NCBI RefSeq assembly: GCF_000708285.2 | Contig: NZ_JAUG01000053.1 | Location: 1 to 33,698 of the forward strand | Source: Pedobacter borealis DSM 19626 | Lineage (GTDB): Bacteria > Bacteroidota > Bacteroidia > Sphingobacteriales > Sphingobacteriaceae | Length of the DNA: 33,698 nt | Direction: 5' to 3' | Translations under genes and position numbers: made by a program | Notes under the pieces: model-generated | Told to the model about the DNA's origin: nothing | Databases searched by the model: none | Seen by the model: only the letters and a program-made list of their open reading frames with translations | Shown: one piece after another, positions 30,514 through 33,698 of the stretch | How the letters are laid out: each line of letters opens with the position of its first letter | How positions within the stretch are numbered: position 1 is the stretch's first letter

Positions 30514-30560
30514 TTTAATTAATTTAATTTTTACTTTGAACCCGTGCTATTCAAAAATTT

Positions 30561-30615
30561 GTCAAATCGAACTCATTCATAGCCTAATTCAATCTATAAC
30601 TTTGTCCGATTTGAC
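30561..30615. promoter_or_regulatory. spaced inverted repeat upstream of the debranching-like gene
   Basis: TGTCAAATCGAAC (30560-30572) and GTCCGATTTGACA (30604-30616) are inverted copies (12 of 13), about 44 bases centre to centre. They sit 47-103 bases before the ATG at 30513 in an AT-rich intergenic region, so they may be paired half-sites of a regulator. Confidence 0.45.
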
Positions 30616-30674
30616 ATTGCAACTTTATCTTTAGCAAATAATATTCAAATAACTTTATTAATCCGTATACTTTA

Positions 30675-33491
30675 CTATTTTGCAGCATCCGTTACACAAC
30701 GAAAACCAACAGTGGCATTACGTTCAAAACCTTCTGAAACACGCAATAAATATTGACGATAAAACAATTCACGGGGTCCCCCTTGCACATACCACCAGCT
30801 AGATGAAGGCAAGAAATAACTTCCCCCTTTCATCATGATATAACGATATGTTCCATTATCATATAAATCATTAGTTAACTGCCAAACACTGCCTGTAAGA
30901 TCCTCTAATCCATAAGGATTTGCCCCTTTAGGATATTTCCCCACTGGATACAGTTTGCCATCTCCCAGATTACAACGATCTGTGTCTATACCTTTAATTT
31001 TCCAAACAGACAACGTATTGGTTACAAACTCTTCCACTTTTTGTATTGGTTTATTTTGTACCCAAGGCCAGGCATTTCCCTTTTCTGTCTGGGATGCATA
31101 TTGCCATTCAATTTCTGTAGGCAAACGTTTGCCAGCCCACTTTGCATAAGCTTTGGCATCTTCGTAAGACACATAGATTACGGGGAAATTTTCTTGTCCA
31201 CTAGCAATTTTACCGCCAACCCAATGTTTCAAGAAATTATTGGCATCAGACGGTTTATAACCCGTGGCGTCCATAAATTCTTTGTATTGGGCATTTGTCA
31301 CAGGATATTTATCCATGAAATAGGCAGGCATGCTGATTTTTTCATTTTCCAATGTAGGCGCATCTGGGTAAGGAATAAATGAATCTCCAACCAAATATTT
31401 ATTACACATAAATTTTCCAGCAGGTATTTTTACCATTCCTTTAGGCGCTTTTTTTACAGGATTTGTGAATTCAACTCTAGAAGCCAATCGAGCAGAACCA
31501 GGCTGTATTTTTACAATTCTTTCGTCTATCAGTTCTTCATTCTCGTCAAATGCCTGAACAATAATTTTTCCATGAAAATCCGCAAAATTATCAATCAAAT
31601 TTATGGTCTGTTTATCCGTCTTGAATTCTTTACACTCTTTATCGTACGATGGCATACCAGCCCAAATACGTATTTTGGTTCCTTGTGTTGATGAAAATGT
31701 TAATTGGTCACTTCTCAATTTCACGTCAAGACTATTATGCAAAGCTCCAATAGCGGTAACGGCTCCTTCATTGTTTGTGCCGATGTCTGTTTTATTGAAA
31801 GCCGATGTTACTGTTGGAACATACCATTTATTTTCTATTTGCTTCAAAACAAGTTCCTCATGGTTAAAAAGATCAACATAATGAGTGTCAGGTTTGTTAT
31901 CGACAGCAAATAACGCATCGCTAAATCCTTCTGGGACAAGGCTAAAAACTGTGTAAACCGTTTTGTTTGGTTTATCCCAACGATTAACAAAAATATTGTC
32001 CTTAAGTGTTGACAACAATGGAGTATAATTTTGACTGATAAAATTTGAAGTATTCTCTCTCAATACTCGAGATGTTTTACCCAATAAAACAAATTCTTCA
32101 TTAACCCACTCCGGAATCCCTGGTGCAAATTGATTTATTTCGGTGCCATATCCATTAAAAAAGGAAAGGTAAATTTCACGGTTTATGCGTTCTTGACCAA
32201 AATCGGCAACTCTAAAAATAGCAAAGTCCGGTTTGATAAATTTATTTAAATTCAACATCGGTGGATAGTATAATGCATTATGTACTCTCCCTGATGGGAT
32301 ACCCTGCATATCTTTTGGAACAGCCATTCCTTCACTATACATAATAACACCCGGTTGTGCATGATCAGCCGCATCCTGTAATTCCTTACTGGATCCTCCT
32401 TGGGTATCCAGAACTACTCCATCAATACCTACTTTTTTAATTATGTTTGTCATACCATCAAAATGTCCTTCGTCACTGCGCGTACTTCCGTCCCAAGGAT
32501 TGTAACATATAAAAAAATGGGTGTCTAATGAATGGCATAAATTTGATATTTCATGTAATTTATCAAAACCGCCAGGCAAGTCCCTAAACATATCCCATTG
32601 ATTGCGCTGATCCATCCCCAGGGTTGGCCATGTTGGCCAAATACCATATACATCGCTTCCTCCATATAGCTTCTTGGCGCCTTCAAGAAATTCTTTTACG
32701 TGATATTGCCCATCTTTATAATCGTAAAAACGACGATCCCAAGTCATCATCAAGTTAACAACATATTTATTACGGAACCATTGCAAATCTTTTCTGCCCA
32801 TTATTGAATTGTCAAATGTGCCTGGTTCCACATCGTACAACATGCGTTTCTGAAACATTACCCGCAATCCTTCCTGCCAATCTCCTTGATAATCATCAGC
32901 CCAAAGCGTATAAGTTACCTCTCCTGTATTAGGATACAGGACCGTTTCAAAACGATGAACTTTACCATTTTTTACGGATTTTCTATCACGTCTCATTAAT
33001 GCACAAACACCTTTGTCTCCATTTGCAGGTATTGCAGAGAAACCTAAATCCCAAGCATTATCAGGTACAATTACGTTAACGGGAGCGAAGCCTGGACGAA
33101 ATAAATAGGTACGTGACAATTCATGCTTTCCCTTACCTGTTATGTATGTGTGATTAACAGATTCTCCAAATGGCACAACATTATGGAGCATTAAAGTATC
33201 TTTACTTATGTTTTTAAAAGTAATAGTTGCTTTAACTCCGTAGCTATAATCAATTTTAGAGTAGCTTATACTTATTTTATTTGCGACTTCTGTTGCATTA
33301 TTGTTTGCTTTACCCTGATCTGAATTGAAAGCATCTTCACTAATCTTGAACGAAAGTAAAGGCAAATGTTTCCCGTTAATCATCAAGCCCCCTTGGCTTG
33401 TCAAAACAGCTGTCTTTATCGATTGTGCTTCAGCAGATACCGTCAAAAGAAAACAGATAATTAGTGTACTAATTTTAAGATATTTATTCAT
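30675..33491 (-). CDS. exported TIM-barrel glycoside hydrolase fused to an FGE-sulfatase-like domain
   Basis: 938 residues. The signal peptide is KYLKISTLIICFLLTVSAEA. A beta-sandwich (about 25-230) precedes an alpha-galactosidase-like TIM barrel (about 235-500): NKYVVNLMMTWDRRFYDYKD, DVYGIWPTWPTLGMDQRNQW, and VGIDGVVLDTQGG (about 352-364), whose Asp is a candidate nucleophile. A beta domain follows to about 670. Residues 680-938 are a formylglycine-generating-enzyme-like domain: GMVKIPAGKFMCNKYLVGD, the YPVTNAQYKEFMDATGYKP block, FPVIYVSYEDAKAYAKWAGK, RLPTEIEWQYASQ and the terminal GFRCV. The two catalytic Cys expected near the GGSYFLPSSSWW segment are absent, so it is unlikely to make formylglycine. 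It is 38 bases downstream of another gene with the same C-terminal domain, so the two form one operon. Confidence 0.82.
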   Translation of the reverse strand: MNKYLKISTLIICFLLTVSAEAQSIKTAVLTSQGGLMINGKHLPLLSFKISEDAFNSDQGKANNNATEVANKISISYSKIDYSYGVKATITFKNISKDTLMLHNVVPFGESVNHTYITGKGKHELSRTYLFRPGFAPVNVIVPDNAWDLGFSAIPANGDKGVCALMRRDRKSVKNGKVHRFETVLYPNTGEVTYTLWADDYQGDWQEGLRVMFQKRMLYDVEPGTFDNSIMGRKDLQWFRNKYVVNLMMTWDRRFYDYKDGQYHVKEFLEGAKKLYGGSDVYGIWPTWPTLGMDQRNQWDMFRDLPGGFDKLHEISNLCHSLDTHFFICYNPWDGSTRSDEGHFDGMTNIIKKVGIDGVVLDTQGGSSKELQDAADHAQPGVIMYSEGMAVPKDMQGIPSGRVHNALYYPPMLNLNKFIKPDFAIFRVADFGQERINREIYLSFFNGYGTEINQFAPGIPEWVNEEFVLLGKTSRVLRENTSNFISQNYTPLLSTLKDNIFVNRWDKPNKTVYTVFSLVPEGFSDALFAVDNKPDTHYVDLFNHEELVLKQIENKWYVPTVTSAFNKTDIGTNNEGAVTAIGALHNSLDVKLRSDQLTFSSTQGTKIRIWAGMPSYDKECKEFKTDKQTINLIDNFADFHGKIIVQAFDENEELIDERIVKIQPGSARLASRVEFTNPVKKAPKGMVKIPAGKFMCNKYLVGDSFIPYPDAPTLENEKISMPAYFMDKYPVTNAQYKEFMDATGYKPSDANNFLKHWVGGKIASGQENFPVIYVSYEDAKAYAKWAGKRLPTEIEWQYASQTEKGNAWPWVQNKPIQKVEEFVTNTLSVWKIKGIDTDRCNLGDGKLYPVGKYPKGANPYGLEDLTGSVWQLTNDLYDNGTYRYIMMKGGSYFLPSSSWWYVQGGPRELFYRQYLLRVSEGFERNATVGFRCVTDAAK

Positions 33492-33529
33492 GATGTATTT
33501 TAATAGTGATTTATTCAGATCTATTTTCT

Positions 33530-33698
33530 TTATTCAGCATCTTTTACACAACGAAAGCCAATAGTAGCTGCACGTTCATAACCCGGTGATACTCTTAATT
33601 GATTCTGGCGACGTACCAAAGGTTTTGCGCCTCCCTCAACATACCACCAACTTGCTTCTGGTTTAAAATAAGACCCGCCTTTCATAATAAATATTTTT
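33530..33698 (-). CDS. C-terminal 55 residues of a second FGE-sulfatase-like protein (runs off the window)
   Basis: The minus strand from base 33698 reads IMKGGSYFKPEASWWYVEGG, then QNQLRVSPGYERAATIGFRC and VKDAE with a stop at 33532-33530. It aligns with the end of the 938-residue protein (MMKGGSYFLPSSSWWYVQGG and YLLRVSEGFERNATVGFRC), so the two are tandem paralogues, at least in this domain. Here too the catalytic Cys positions are occupied by other residues. The rest of the gene is outside the window. Confidence 0.85.
   Translation of the reverse strand, partial: KIFIMKGGSYFKPEASWWYVEGGAKPLVRRQNQLRVSPGYERAATIGFRCVKDAE

Noticed and set aside
30675..33491. Active formylglycine-generating enzyme
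   Set aside because: The fold motifs are present, but the two catalytic cysteines are not in the expected GGSY segment.
1..33698. CRISPR array
   Set aside because: The repeats found are isolated palindromes or pairs; none forms regularly spaced short direct repeats with unique spacers, and no cas gene was seen.

Overview
The window looks like a chromosomal segment of a Sphingobacteriaceae-type Bacteroidota, most likely Pedobacter or a close relative. The reasons are Bacteroidota-style promoters (TTTG / TAnnTTTG), the long 668-residue urocanate hydratase, families of intergenic palindromes typical of this group, and the character of the proteins. This placement comes from reading the sequence, not from a search.

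Layout. 1-208 is the end of an IS1634-type insertion sequence. 382-7381 is mostly housekeeping: a methyltransferase, hisS carrying an unusual in-frame insertion of about 150 codons, a membrane-anchored LytTR regulator with a small paralogous membrane protein, a YciH/SUI1 protein, a YegS-type lipid kinase and metK behind a SAM-II-type riboswitch. 7383-8739 is a gene-poor scar with palindromes, a MITE-like element and a dead ABC exporter. 8739-11242 holds a Cu/Zn superoxide dismutase lipoprotein, a small conserved protein, an EamA/RhtA exporter, an ABM-type monooxygenase and a histidine-kinase remnant. 11456-15986 is a histidine-degradation locus (hutH-hutU) with a divergent LysR regulator and a candidate operator between them.

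16700-27090 is an accessory region. Transposase remnants lie at both ends. A 105-bp direct repeat at 16888-16992 and 26557-26661 includes the 3' end of an intact tRNA-Asp, and a broken tyrosine recombinase sits beside that tRNA. Inside is a compact secretion system read right to left: a 74-residue double-glycine-leader peptide with a glycine-zipper core and no cysteine, a predicted outer-membrane carboxypeptidase-regulatory-like protein, an HlyD-family adaptor, and a C39-peptidase ABC exporter. A LytTR response regulator and an XRE regulator follow on the same strand. A small secreted protein and a decayed LuxR-type response regulator complete the cargo. I read this as a peptide (probably bacteriocin-like) maturation and export locus on the remains of an integrated element.

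27124-33698 is a lower-GC carbohydrate locus on the minus strand: a glycogen-debranching-like glycoside hydrolase, a TIM-barrel hydrolase fused to a formylglycine-generating-enzyme-like domain that lacks the catalytic cysteines, and the tail of a second protein with the same domain.
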